DNA of 64,000 nucleotides from Trabulsiella odontotermitis (GCF_001297775.1 NZ_LIFX01000009.1:155082-219081); one strand, 5' to 3'. Positions 37,288-46,069 are shown, counted from the first letter of the stretch. Notes: generated from the sequence alone by a model not told the origin. Made by a program: numbers and translations.

Positions 37288-38903
37288 TCGCATTGTTGGC
37301 TGAACCACCGGTAGCCATAACCGCCAAGTTCAACGCCCGTCTCAGCATCGGGCGCTGAATAGTGTTTGTCTTCGAGGCAGGCTTCCCAGTACCCGTCTGC
37401 CAGTTGTTCGAGAGTAACGCAGGCGGGACGATCGCTGAAATTGGCCAGCGTCAGCACTCTTTTGGTTTCACTTTGATAGAGAATGACCAGCACGGACGCC
37501 TGCTCGACGCGGACAAGGGTAAACGGCGCATTGCCGATTTCCGGCAGTACCGCCCGCGCATTGACCATATCGATAATCCGGTGCAGCAACGAGTTTCGGC
37601 TCAGCAACGCCTTTTCAACATTCACCTGCTGATAGCGCCATGGGCCGGACGAGATGGGCGATCGGATTAGCTCATCCGGAGCCGCGCTGGAAAACCCGGC
37701 GGCTTCGCGGGATGACCACTGCATGGGCGTTCGTACCGCATACCGCTCTTCAAGACGCAGATCGTCACCCATACCGATTTCATCACCGTAGCGCATCACT
37801 GGTACACCAGGCAACGACAGCAATATGGCATGCGCCACCGCCAGGTGCTGAATATTCCCCGACAGCATGGGTGCCAGCCGCCGCCGGATGCCGCGTTGAT
37901 AAACGTACATCGTCTTATCCGGCGCGAACGCTTTCAGCACCGCTTTCTTGTCGGCCTCGCCGATGCCTTCCAGATCCAGTTCATCATGGTTGCGTAGCCA
38001 GTTGGCAAAACAGCATCCGTCGGGCGGCGTGATCATTTGATCCAGCGCGTCGATCACCGGCCGCGCGCTTTTCCGCGCCAGACTGACGTAAAAGTATTTG
38101 TTTAACCAGAAATTGAGCGTGATATGCAGACGATCGCCATCTCCAAAATAATGACGATACTCTTTTACCGGTACGTCCACTTCGCCAAGAATAATCGCCT
38201 GCGGGTTGGTGCTGGTAACGAGCTGGCGCAGATGGTTGAGGATCCAGTACCCCTTTTTTTCATCCCCTTTCCCGGCCTGCTTTGTCAGGTGCGACGCCGC
38301 ATCCAGTCGAAACCCCGACACGCCGAGCCTGAGCCAGAACAACACAATGTTGTCGATCTCTTCAATCACCGCCGGTAAGGCCAGGTTCAGATCAGGCTCG
38401 TGATGATAAAACATATGCCGGTAATACTTTTTTGCCTCGTCGTCCCAACTCCAGACGCTTTTCTCCACACCGGGAAACATCGGCGGATCATCGTTGGGAT
38501 CGGGCTCGTCAGCCCAGAGATAATAGTCTCTGTAGGGTGAGTTTTTGTCGCGCCTCGCCTGCTGAAACCAGGGATGCTGCGACGAGGTATGCTGAATAAC
38601 CAGTTCTATGATGACGCGCAATCCCAGCGCCTTCGCCTGACTGACAAACTCAATAAACGCCGAAATGGAGCCAAAACGCGGATCCGGCTGCAGGTGATCC
38701 GTCACGTCATAACCTTCATCCAGAAACGGCGTCAGGTAAAAGGGGGTTATCCAGATTGCCGTCGCCCCGAGGCGGCGAATGTAATGCAACTTTTCGGTGA
38801 TCCCTTCTATGTCGCCACATCCGTCACCATTTGAATCATAAAAAAGCGAAGTATCTATCTGATAAATAACCGCCTGGCTATACCAGCTCTTTTTAGCATT
38901 CAT
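37284..38903 (-). CDS. GH13 alpha-glucosyl enzyme, trehalose synthase (TreS)-like
   Basis: Alpha-amylase-superfamily enzyme of 539 residues from ATG 38903. Typical TreS N terminus: WYSQAVIYQIDTSLFYDSNGDG. Catalytic nucleophile Asp lies in GFRLDAASHL, the acid/base Glu in ILGEVDVP, and the transition-state Asp in RNHDELDLE, the last being a TreS-like signature. TreS interconverts maltose and trehalose; an alpha-glucosidase or sucrose-type specificity cannot be excluded. The in-frame ATG at 39026 only overlaps upstream genes and lacks a ribosome site. It is the last gene of the yciG-to-treS run, 26 bp after the DUF2474 gene, suggesting an osmolyte role. Confidence 0.85.
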   Translation of the reverse strand: MNAKKSWYSQAVIYQIDTSLFYDSNGDGCGDIEGITEKLHYIRRLGATAIWITPFYLTPFLDEGYDVTDHLQPDPRFGSISAFIEFVSQAKALGLRVIIELVIQHTSSQHPWFQQARRDKNSPYRDYYLWADEPDPNDDPPMFPGVEKSVWSWDDEAKKYYRHMFYHHEPDLNLALPAVIEEIDNIVLFWLRLGVSGFRLDAASHLTKQAGKGDEKKGYWILNHLRQLVTSTNPQAIILGEVDVPVKEYRHYFGDGDRLHITLNFWLNKYFYVSLARKSARPVIDALDQMITPPDGCCFANWLRNHDELDLEGIGEADKKAVLKAFAPDKTMYVYQRGIRRRLAPMLSGNIQHLAVAHAILLSLPGVPVMRYGDEIGMGDDLRLEERYAVRTPMQWSSREAAGFSSAAPDELIRSPISSGPWRYQQVNVEKALLSRNSLLHRIIDMVNARAVLPEIGNAPFTLVRVEQASVLVILYQSETKRVLTLANFSDRPACVTLEQLADGYWEACLEDKHYSAPDAETGVELGGYGYRWFSQQCD

Positions 38904-38929
38904 TTTGGGATTGCGCCTTTCTTGTTGAT

Positions 38930-39055
38930 TTATGAGTGCAGACCGGCCAGCGTCATCAACCAACGTAACAACGCACTGACCGCCAGCAAGGCCAGGACGC
39001 TGCCCAGCCATATCAGTATCATCCACCCGGTTCTGGTTGCTATTTTTCGTACCAT
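38930..39055 (-). CDS. DUF2474 small subunit of CydAB/Cio-type oxidase (CydX-like)
   Basis: Forty-one-residue protein with one transmembrane helix: MVRKIATRTGWMILIW then LGSVLALLAVSALLRWLMTL. It starts in a TGATG overlap with the cioB stop codon. DUF2474 peptides accompany cyanide-insensitive bd-type oxidases in the way CydX accompanies CydAB and probably stabilise the complex. Confidence 0.85.
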   Translation of the reverse strand: MVRKIATRTGWMILIWLGSVLALLAVSALLRWLMTLAGLHS

Positions 39056-40065
39056 CAGTGATACCCTTCGTCGCTTTGCACTTTGCCGCGAAAGACGTAG
39101 TAGCTCCATGCGGTGTATACCAGGATCACCGGCACGATCAACAACGTGCCGACCAGCATAAAGCGCTGGCTGGCCAGCGGCGCCGCGGCCTGCCAGATCG
39201 TAATATCCGGAGGAATAATATGCGGCCATACGCTGATACCCAGCCCGCTGAAACCGAGAAAAACGAGCCCTAATGTCAGGACAAATGGCCAGACGTGGCT
39301 GCTGGCGCGTCGGGTCTGTCGCCACAGCCACAGGCTGAAGACCACAACCAGCGCCGGTACCGGCATAAAGTAGACGATATTCGGAAATGAAAACCAGCGT
39401 TCGGCAATCTCCGGCAGCGCCAGCGGCGTCCACAGGCTGACAATGGCGATGGCGACCAGCAGCGCCAGCAGGAACCCCCGCGACAACGCACGCATGTGCT
39501 CCTGTAACGCGTCGCTGCTTTTGAGGATCAGCCACGTCGAGCCCAGCAGGCTGTATGCCACCATCAGTCCGATACCGCAGAACAGATTAAACGGGGTGAT
39601 CCAGTCCAGCGCCCCGCCTGCGAACTGGCGGTTAACGACCGGGAAGCCGTGAATAATGGCACCCACCACAACGCCCTGGCTGAAGGTTGCCAGCAGCGAA
39701 CCGCCCATAAAAGCATAGTCCCAGAACGGCCGGTGTTCCTCCGTCGCTTTGAAGCGAAACTCAAACGCCACGCCGCGAAAGATCAGCCCAATCAGCATCG
39801 CGGTCAGGGGAATGGTCAGCGCATCAATGATCACCGCATAGGCCAGAGGAAAAGCGCCAAACAACCCGGCCCCGCCAAGCACCAGCCAGGTTTCGTTGCC
39901 ATCCCACACGGGCGCCACGCTGTTCACCATCGCGTCCCGTTCTTCTTTTCCGCGGACAAACAGGAACAGGAGGCCGATGCCCAGATCGAACCCATCCATG
40001 ATGATGTACATCAACGTGGCAAAGACAATGATCGCAAACCAAATCACCGTAACATCGATACCCAT
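39055..40065 (-). CDS. cioB: Cytochrome bd-type (cyanide-insensitive) quinol oxidase subunit II
   Basis: Inner-membrane subunit of 336 residues with about nine helices (E. coli CydB 379). The N-terminal segments YIIMDGFDLGIGLLF and VWDGNETWLVLGGAGLFGAFP are signature regions of CydB/CioB. It is shorter than CydB and resembles CioB proteins of Pseudomonas type. It starts in a TGATG overlap with the subunit I stop, so translation is coupled. The enzyme reduces oxygen to water with ubiquinol without pumping protons. Confidence 0.92.
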   Translation of the reverse strand: MGIDVTVIWFAIIVFATLMYIIMDGFDLGIGLLFLFVRGKEERDAMVNSVAPVWDGNETWLVLGGAGLFGAFPLAYAVIIDALTIPLTAMLIGLIFRGVAFEFRFKATEEHRPFWDYAFMGGSLLATFSQGVVVGAIIHGFPVVNRQFAGGALDWITPFNLFCGIGLMVAYSLLGSTWLILKSSDALQEHMRALSRGFLLALLVAIAIVSLWTPLALPEIAERWFSFPNIVYFMPVPALVVVFSLWLWRQTRRASSHVWPFVLTLGLVFLGFSGLGISVWPHIIPPDITIWQAAAPLASQRFMLVGTLLIVPVILVYTAWSYYVFRGKVQSDEGYH

Positions 40066-41468
40066 CAGAATTTCTCCTGTGGTGGTAATTTTTCCGCCGC
40101 AGAGAGTGGGCGTGCCGGGGTACCGTCAGTATGCAGGGTCAGATCCTGTTCCGGTTTCGGGCCTTTTTTGATAAGCCGAATCAGATACAGATAGCCAACG
40201 CCGAATACCGCAAAGTAGACCACGATAAAGGCGAGCAGACTGATACTCATCTGTAATGTACTGTGAGCGGAAACCGCATCCCGGGTGCGTAACAGACCAT
40301 ATACCACCCACGGCTGGCGCCCGACTTCCGTGGTTATCCACCCGGCGAGAATGGCTACCAGCCCCATCGGCCCCATGCCCAATGCGAACCACAAAAAGGG
40401 ACGCGACTGATAAAGGCGTTTTTTGTAACGCAGCCAGAGTCCCGCCAGCCCCATCGCAATCATCAGCAGACCGGCGCCGACCATCACGCGGAACGACCAG
40501 AAAACAATCGTCGAGTTGGGTCTGTTTTCGGCAGGGAAATCTTTCAGGGCTGGCACCTGCTTATCCAGGCTATGGGTCAGAATCAAGCTGCCCAACCCGG
40601 GGATGGCCAGCGGATAACGGGTCCGCTCTTCGTCCATATCTGGCAGACCAAACAGCAGCAGTGGCGTCGCTTCTCCCGGTTTGTTTTCCCAGTGCCCTTC
40701 TATGGCGGCGATTTTGGCGGGTTGATGTTCAAGCGTATTCAGCCCGTGCATATCGCCAATCACGGCCTGGACCGGGGCGACCAGCAACGCCATCCACAGG
40801 GCCATGGAAAACATTTTACGTATGGCCGGGGTGTCGTTGCCCCGCAGCAGATGCCACGCGGCCGACGCGCCCACGAACAGCGCGCTACTGAGGAAAGCGG
40901 CGGTAGACATATGAATCAGTCGCCACGGAAACGACGGGTTAAAGATGACTGCCATCCAGCTGTCCGGCACCACCTGCCCGTCGGCAATATGAAAGCCTTG
41001 CGGGGTGTGCATCCAGCTGTTTGAGGCGAGTATCCAGAAGGTGGACATCAGCGTGCCCAGCGCGACCATGCAGGTGGCGAAAAAATGCAGTCCTGGACCG
41101 ACCTTATTCCAGCCAAACAACATGACGCCAAGAAACCCCGCCTCCAGAAAGAAGGCGGTGAGCACTTCGTAGGTCAGCAATGGCCCGGTAATGCTTCCTG
41201 CAAACTGCGAAAAGCCGCTCCAGTTGGTCCCGAACTGATAGGCCATCACCAGACCCGACACCACCCCCATCCCGAAATTGACGGCAAAAATGCTGAGCCA
41301 GAAATGGTAAAGCGAACGCCAGAGCGCATTACGGGTTTTCAGCCACATGCCTTCGAGAACGACCAGATAACTGGCGAGTCCGATGGTCAGGGCTGGAAAA
41401 ATGATATGAAAGGAGACCGTAAACGCAAATTGTAGTCTGGCAAGATGAAAGGCATCTAACTCAGCCAT
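40065..41468 (-). CDS. cioA: Cytochrome bd-type (cyanide-insensitive) quinol oxidase subunit I
   Basis: Haem-bearing subunit of 467 residues. The haem-ligand helices are recognisable: N-terminal RLQFAFTVSFHIIFPALTIG with its His, the GVVSGLVMAYQFGTNW segment, and HMSTAAFLSSAL. The GRQPW quinol-site motif is present (TEVGRQPWVVYGLLRT). The region between about residues 250 and 310 is short compared with E. coli CydA, fitting the short Q-loop (CIO) subclass. These oxidases resist cyanide, NO and oxidative stress. It lies in a stress gene run, 28 bp after yciE, rather than with respiratory genes. Confidence 0.92.
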   Translation of the reverse strand: MAELDAFHLARLQFAFTVSFHIIFPALTIGLASYLVVLEGMWLKTRNALWRSLYHFWLSIFAVNFGMGVVSGLVMAYQFGTNWSGFSQFAGSITGPLLTYEVLTAFFLEAGFLGVMLFGWNKVGPGLHFFATCMVALGTLMSTFWILASNSWMHTPQGFHIADGQVVPDSWMAVIFNPSFPWRLIHMSTAAFLSSALFVGASAAWHLLRGNDTPAIRKMFSMALWMALLVAPVQAVIGDMHGLNTLEHQPAKIAAIEGHWENKPGEATPLLLFGLPDMDEERTRYPLAIPGLGSLILTHSLDKQVPALKDFPAENRPNSTIVFWSFRVMVGAGLLMIAMGLAGLWLRYKKRLYQSRPFLWFALGMGPMGLVAILAGWITTEVGRQPWVVYGLLRTRDAVSAHSTLQMSISLLAFIVVYFAVFGVGYLYLIRLIKKGPKPEQDLTLHTDGTPARPLSAAEKLPPQEKF

Positions 41469-41496
41469 TATTATCTCCTGAATTTACCCGGACGAT

Positions 41497-42003
41497 TTAT
41501 TTTTTGGCTTCAACGCCTTCTGCTTCTGAGCGCAGAATAAATTGTTCAGTCACTTCAGGGAGATGTTGCAATAACCAGTCGGCCATATTGCGTTCTTCTG
41601 CAAGGATGGTCTGAATCGCCGGGATGGAGGCGGTGTCCCCTGCTTTTTCAGCGGCGATCAACAGCGAGGTATAGCAGGCAATTTCAAACTGCTCAAAGAC
41701 ATACCCGCTAATTGCGCCTTTGACTATTTCGTCTGACGGGAACATACCGCCGATAGATTGCCCCAGCGCCGCCAGTTTGCTCACTGAATCTTTAATGACG
41801 GAACGGGAAATACCGTTCTGATCAATAATACCTTCAAGGACCGTTAACTGACGTTTTGTTTCAAAAAGATGCTGTTCAATTCTGGCTTTTAAATCCGGAT
41901 AATTTTCTATCCGGCTTGCCATTGATTCAAGCATGGATTCTGCTTGTTTTTCCATTGCATGGGCGTCACGTAACCAGGCATGATAATTTTCAATATGCGT
42001 CAT
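41497..42003 (-). CDS. yciE: Ferritin-like DUF892 protein YciE
   Basis: Four-helix ferritin-like protein of 168 residues, the same length as E. coli YciE and very similar (YHAWLRDAHAMEKQAESMLESMASRIENYP; FPSDEIVKGAISGYVFEQFEIACYTSLL). Glu and His residues typical of a diiron site are kept. Two adjacent ATGs; 42003 is better spaced from GAGGAA and fits E. coli. In Salmonella yciGFE is RpoS-dependent and osmotically or bile induced. Here a small membrane protein gene separates it from yciF. Confidence 0.92.
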   Translation of the reverse strand: MTHIENYHAWLRDAHAMEKQAESMLESMASRIENYPDLKARIEQHLFETKRQLTVLEGIIDQNGISRSVIKDSVSKLAALGQSIGGMFPSDEIVKGAISGYVFEQFEIACYTSLLIAAEKAGDTASIPAIQTILAEERNMADWLLQHLPEVTEQFILRSEAEGVEAKK

Positions 42004-42028
42004 CATTCTTCCTCACGATATTTATCAG

Positions 42029-42241
42029 TTATTCAGATTTTGAATTTTCATCCTCGGCAGCCTGATCGGCTCTTGCGGCGCTATAACCCGATAAATGACC
42101 AACAATATTTGCATAAATACTGATAATAATTACCCACAGCACGCTGTTTTTCCACCAGATAACGGATGGAATGGCAAGGACACACCATGTAACAGCGGCT
42201 GCAAGATGGCATCGTTTAATAATGCGCGGCGACAGATGCAT
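42029..42241 (-). CDS. Small two-helix membrane protein between yciF and yciE
   Basis: Hypothetical protein of 70 residues with two hydrophobic segments (about 12-29 and 32-52) and an acidic hydrophilic C terminus (AARADQAAEDENSKSE). The spacing (22 bp to yciE, 28 bp from yciF) places it in the same transcript. I do not recall it in the K-12 yciGFE cluster. The family is not recognised; function unknown. Confidence 0.72.
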   Translation of the reverse strand: MHLSPRIIKRCHLAAAVTWCVLAIPSVIWWKNSVLWVIIISIYANIVGHLSGYSAARADQAAEDENSKSE

Positions 42242-42269
42242 TTCTGTTAACCTTCAATAGATAACGCGG

Positions 42270-42770
42270 TTATGCCGTTTTTTGTGCGCCCTGATTGACT
42301 TTACCGACTGCGATATCGGTGAGTTTTAAATCGGCGCTTTTTTCCTCTTCCAGCGTTTCCGCCAGAAGTTTCACCGCTTTTCTGTAACCGAGCTGTTCTG
42401 CCAGGGTACAGAGCGTACCGTAAGCGGCAATTTCGTAGTGCTCGACTTTTTGTGCGGCGGCAATTAACGCGGCGTCACGAACTTCATTTTTTTCCGTGGA
42501 CTCAATGACTTCGTTGGCTTCTTCAATCAGCCCTTCCATTGCGACACATTTCATACGCTTAATACGAACATTGGCTTCCTGCTCAACGATCTGGTCGATG
42601 CGCTCAATTTGCCCCTGAGTCTCTTCAAGGTGGCTGCTGAATGCGGTTTTCAATTGTTCACTGGAGGCTTCCCTTGCCAGTTTAGATAAGGCACGGGTGA
42701 GTTGTTTCTCTGCACTATAAGTATCAGATAATAGATGGATAAAGATATCTTCTATGGTCTGAAGTTTCAT
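42270..42770 (-). CDS. yciF: Ferritin-like DUF892 protein YciF
   Basis: Diiron ferritin-like protein of 166 residues, equal in length to E. coli YciF and highly similar (TIEDIFIHLLSDTYSAEKQLTRALSKLA; KRMKCVAMEGLIEEANEVIE; AQKVEHYEIAAYGTL). The crystal structure known for YciF shows a rubrerythrin-like four-helix fold with a dimetal site. ATG 42770 has GGAG eight bases upstream; a frame extension to 42839 is rejected. Likely stress-induced with yciG and yciE. Confidence 0.93.
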   Translation of the reverse strand: MKLQTIEDIFIHLLSDTYSAEKQLTRALSKLAREASSEQLKTAFSSHLEETQGQIERIDQIVEQEANVRIKRMKCVAMEGLIEEANEVIESTEKNEVRDAALIAAAQKVEHYEIAAYGTLCTLAEQLGYRKAVKLLAETLEEEKSADLKLTDIAVGKVNQGAQKTA

Positions 42771-42866
42771 GCTGTATGCTCCTGTGTTATTTCCGGAAGC
42801 TGCGAGTCCGTAGACCCGCAGCATGCTCATTTCATTCACAATTGCAATGAAAGATTAGTCATAAAC

Positions 42867-43052
42867 TTATTTATCGCCAGATTTACGGCCACCGCCGTGG
42901 CTACTTTGGCCGCCTTTTTTCCCGGCTTCGGATGCACGTTCCGGGTCATTTTTAAAATTCCCGCCGCTGTGCTGTCCGCCTTTACGTCCTGCGTCAGACG
43001 CTTTTTCACGGTCTTCTGCGAAATTACCTGAACCGCCTCTATGCTCTGCCAT
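42867..43052 (-). CDS. yciG: KGG-repeat stress protein YciG
   Basis: Hydrophilic protein of 61 residues with KGG (con-10-like) repeats: NFAEDREKASDAGRKGGQHS and NFKNDPERASEAGKKGGQSS. It matches E. coli/Salmonella YciG in its N-terminal 50 residues. Such proteins are probably intrinsically disordered protectants; in Salmonella and E. coli yciG is RpoS-dependent and has been tied to motility at low temperature or thermal tolerance. ATG 43052 follows an AGAAAGGTAACG ribosome site. It is the first gene of the eight-gene minus-strand run. Confidence 0.92.
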   Translation of the reverse strand: MAEHRGGSGNFAEDREKASDAGRKGGQHSGGNFKNDPERASEAGKKGGQSSHGGGRKSGDK

Positions 43053-43306
43053 AACGTTACCTTTCTGTGTTGTTGAAAAAGTAATGACATGCATTTGCAT
43101 ATCATCGCCGTGGATATTTAAAACTAGCCGCTATTGCCGCATAGTCAAATAGAAAATGACGACCTGTGTTGTTATAAACGAGGCGGCAAAATATGAATAA
43201 CATCTTAAAAATAATGAGGTAACAGGCTGTCACTCTGTGCGATAAAATTATTTTAGAGACATTTTCTCTAATTATTCTGATTTATTCCCCAAACAGCGAA
43301 ACAACG

Positions 43307-43317
43307 TCTACGCTTAA
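43307..43317 (+). promoter_or_regulatory. Sigma-S-type extended -10 element before the YghA-like SDR gene
   Basis: TCTACGCTTAA fits the sigma-S-favoured extended -10 pattern KCTAYRCTTAA at every position, with no clear -35 upstream, as is common for RpoS promoters. It lies 27 bp before the ATG at 43344, giving a very short leader. Confidence 0.6.
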
Positions 43318-43343
43318 ATCTCACGTGTACAAGGAGGCCAATT

Positions 43344-44228
43344 ATGAGTGACAACGCAAACCACTCGCAGCACTATCCCCGCCCACCCTTTGTTAAACAG
43401 CCACAGAATCCGCCGGGGCTGGCATCGGAAATGAAACCGATCCCCGATCATGGTGAAACCAGCTACAAAGGCTCAGGACGGCTTCTCGGTAAAAAGGCGC
43501 TGATCACCGGTGGCGACTCCGGGATAGGACGCGCTGTGGCTATCGCGTTTGCCCGTGAAGGCGCCGACGTCGCCATCAACTACCTGCCTGAAGAAGAGAG
43601 CGATGCGGAGACCGTGATTGAACTCATCAAGGCGGAAGGCGGCAAAGCGATCCCGATCCCGGGGGATATTCGTGATGAGGCCTTTTGTGGATCTCTGGTG
43701 GAAAAAGCCGTACAGCAACTGGGCGGACTGGATATTCTGGTGAATAACGCGGGCCGCCAGCAGTATTGCGAATCCATTGAAGAACTGACGACAGAGGCGT
43801 TTGACGCGACCTTTAAAACCAACGTTTATGCGACGTTCTGGATCACTAAAGCCGCGCTGCGACACCTGAAAACCAACGCGGTGATCATCAACACCTCCTC
43901 CGTGCAGGCGTTTAAACCCAGCGCCATTCTTCTCGATTACGCCCAGACCAAAGCCTGTCTGGTGGCCTTCACCAAAGCGCTGGCCAAACAGCTCGGGCCG
44001 AAAGGCATTCGAGTGAACGCCGTTGCGCCGGGGCCTTACTGGACCGTGTTACAGTCCAGCGGCGGTCAGCCGGAAGAAAAAGTGCAGCAGTTTGGCGCAG
44101 ACGCACCGCTGGGCCGCCCGGGCCAGCCGGTTGAGATCGCGCCGCTGTACGTTACCCTCGCCTCCGACGCCTGTTCTTACGCGTCCGGCCAGGTGTGGTG
44201 TTCTGACGGTGGCACCGGCACGCTATAA
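43344..44228 (+). CDS. SDR oxidoreductase of the YghA / general-stress type
   Basis: Protein of 294 residues, the length of E. coli YghA and Bacillus general stress SDRs. The N-terminal tail (residues 1-45) is Pro-rich with the segment PDHGETSYKGSGRL typical of the subgroup. The cofactor motif TGGDSGIGRA is at about 53-62, NNAG follows, with catalytic Ser in NTSSVQA and YAQTK. Substrate is unknown. It diverges from yciG by 291 bp, has a perfect AAGGAGG ribosome site, and carries a sigma-S-like -10 element upstream. Confidence 0.9.
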   Translation: MSDNANHSQHYPRPPFVKQPQNPPGLASEMKPIPDHGETSYKGSGRLLGKKALITGGDSGIGRAVAIAFAREGADVAINYLPEEESDAETVIELIKAEGGKAIPIPGDIRDEAFCGSLVEKAVQQLGGLDILVNNAGRQQYCESIEELTTEAFDATFKTNVYATFWITKAALRHLKTNAVIINTSSVQAFKPSAILLDYAQTKACLVAFTKALAKQLGPKGIRVNAVAPGPYWTVLQSSGGQPEEKVQQFGADAPLGRPGQPVEIAPLYVTLASDACSYASGQVWCSDGGTGTL

Positions 44229-44346
44229 ACCACAACGGCAGGGAAACCTGCCGTTTGTTTTCCTGCCAGATTAAATTTCCTCACACTTCAATATCTTTGG
44301 CTGAAGACCCGATAAGCCGCTTGATTCGTTCCGTTAATTCGCAATA

Positions 44347-44362
44347 CTGTATATAAATACAG
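44347..44362 (+). promoter_or_regulatory. LexA box of umuDC
   Basis: CTGTATATAAATACAG is a perfect match to the SOS box CTGT-N8-ACAG and lies 22 bp before the umuD ATG. Confidence 0.95.
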
Positions 44363-44383
44363 TATGCAGTAAGGATCACCATC

Positions 44384-44803
44384 ATGCGAACAGCCAGCCA
44401 GTCTGAAACCAGCGACATCAACGCGTTACCGCTCTTCCTTGAGCGCGTCCCCTGCGGTTTCCCGAGCCCTGCGCAGGATTACGTCGAAAGCAGTTTTGAT
44501 CTGAATAAGTTCGTCATCAGACACCCATCGGCCACCTATTTCATCCGTGCCACTGGCGATTCAATGATCGACGCCGGGATCGGCGACGGTGATTTACTGA
44601 TCGTCGATCGCGCGCTCACCGCCGTGGATGGCGATATCGTCATTGCCGCCGTCGAAGGCGAATTCACAGTCAAAGAACTGCGCACACGTCCGCGGCTGCA
44701 ACTGATGCCGCGCAACCCGCTTTTCTCCCCGATCATTATTCACCGTGAAGAGACGCTGGAAATTTTTGGTGTCGTCACTTTTACGCTAAAAGCGAATCGC
44801 TGA
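44384..44803 (+). CDS. umuD: UmuD, self-cleaving subunit precursor of DNA polymerase V
   Basis: Protein of 139 residues, the E. coli length. RecA-stimulated cleavage occurs between Cys24 and Gly25 (VPCGFPSP); the catalytic Ser60 (GDSMIDAG) and Lys97 (FTVKEL) are exactly at the E. coli positions. Cleaved UmuD' dimer joins UmuC to form translesion polymerase V. The stop codon overlaps the umuC start (TGATG), so translation is coupled. Expression is under the LexA box directly upstream. Confidence 0.96.
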   Translation: MRTASQSETSDINALPLFLERVPCGFPSPAQDYVESSFDLNKFVIRHPSATYFIRATGDSMIDAGIGDGDLLIVDRALTAVDGDIVIAAVEGEFTVKELRTRPRLQLMPRNPLFSPIIIHREETLEIFGVVTFTLKANR

Positions 44804-46068
44804 TGTTTGCCCTGGTCGATGTGAACAGTTTTTACGCCTCCTGCGAACGGGTGTTTCGCCCGGACCTGAAAGGCAAACCCATTGCCGTGGTTTCCAATAA
44901 CGACGGCTGTCTGATCTCCCTTTCGCCGGAGGCCAGACAGCTTGGGCTGAAAATGGGGCAGCCCTACTTTAAGCTCAAAAACGATCTGCAACGTCTTGGC
45001 GTCAGCGTGTTCAGTTCTAACTATGAACTGTACGCCGACATGAGCCATCGCGTGATGTTGACGCTGGACGCGATGGCGCCGTCGATGGAAATTTACTCTA
45101 TCGATGAAGCATTTCTGGACGTCTCCGGCGTTGAAAACTGTCTCAGTCTGGAAACGTTTGGCCGACAGGTGCGGGACACCGTTTACAAGCACACCGGGCT
45201 GTATGTCGGCGTCGGCATTGCGCAGACGAAAACGCTCGCCAAACTGGCGAACTATGCCGCCAAACGATGGCAACAACACACTGGCGGGGTGGTGAATTTG
45301 TCAAACGTCGACCGGCAGCGGAAACTGCTGGCCAGCGTTCCTGCGGATGAAGTCTGGGGCGTGGGGCGTCGGATCACGAAAAAACTGAATCTGATGGGCA
45401 TTCAGACCGCGCTGGATCTGGCGAACTGCTCGACCTGGGTAATTCGCAAACACTTCAATGTGGTGCTGGAACGTACCGTGCGTGAACTCCGTGGCGAGCC
45501 CTGTCTGGCGCTGGAGGAATTTGCCCCCTCGAAACAGCAGATCATCAACAGTCGCTCCTTCAGTCACCGCATCACACAATATGACGAGATGTATCAGGCC
45601 GTGTGCGCTTATGCGGAGCGCGCGGCGGAAAAGTTGCGCGAAGAAAAACAGTATTGCTGCATCATCAGCCTGTTTATGCGCACCAGTCCTCATGCGGAAA
45701 ACGAAGTGTATTACGCTAACCAGGCTTCTGGTCGTTTAAACACGCCCACTAACGACACGCGGGACATCATCCGCGTCGCGACGGAAAACCTGAACCGCAT
45801 CTGGCGCAACGGCTGTCGCTATATGAAAGCCGGTGTGATGCTCAGCGATTTTTACAGCCAGGGCGTGGCGCAGCTAAATCTGTTCGATATGATTCAGCCG
45901 CAGGCAAACAGCGCGGCGTTGATGGGAGTAATTGATTCGCTGAATAAATCAGGCCGGGGAACGATCTGGTTTGCCGGTCAGGGCATCCAGCAACCCTGGG
46001 CCATGAAACGGGAGATGCTCTCTCCCGCCTGGACCACGCGCTATGAAAATTTTCCGCTCGCGAAGTGA
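44803..46068 (+). CDS. umuC: UmuC, catalytic subunit of DNA polymerase V
   Basis: Y-family DNA polymerase of 421 residues (E. coli 422). Catalytic acidic residues lie in the N-terminal FALVDVNSFYASCE and in YSIDEAFLDVSG (about residues 98-109). The helix-hairpin-helix, little-finger domain and C-terminal clamp-binding motif QLNLFD follow. It performs error-prone bypass of lesions during SOS. It ends one base before the convergent smrA stop. Confidence 0.96.
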   Translation: MFALVDVNSFYASCERVFRPDLKGKPIAVVSNNDGCLISLSPEARQLGLKMGQPYFKLKNDLQRLGVSVFSSNYELYADMSHRVMLTLDAMAPSMEIYSIDEAFLDVSGVENCLSLETFGRQVRDTVYKHTGLYVGVGIAQTKTLAKLANYAAKRWQQHTGGVVNLSNVDRQRKLLASVPADEVWGVGRRITKKLNLMGIQTALDLANCSTWVIRKHFNVVLERTVRELRGEPCLALEEFAPSKQQIINSRSFSHRITQYDEMYQAVCAYAERAAEKLREEKQYCCIISLFMRTSPHAENEVYYANQASGRLNTPTNDTRDIIRVATENLNRIWRNGCRYMKAGVMLSDFYSQGVAQLNLFDMIQPQANSAALMGVIDSLNKSGRGTIWFAGQGIQQPWAMKREMLSPAWTTRYENFPLAK

Positions 46069-46069
46069 C

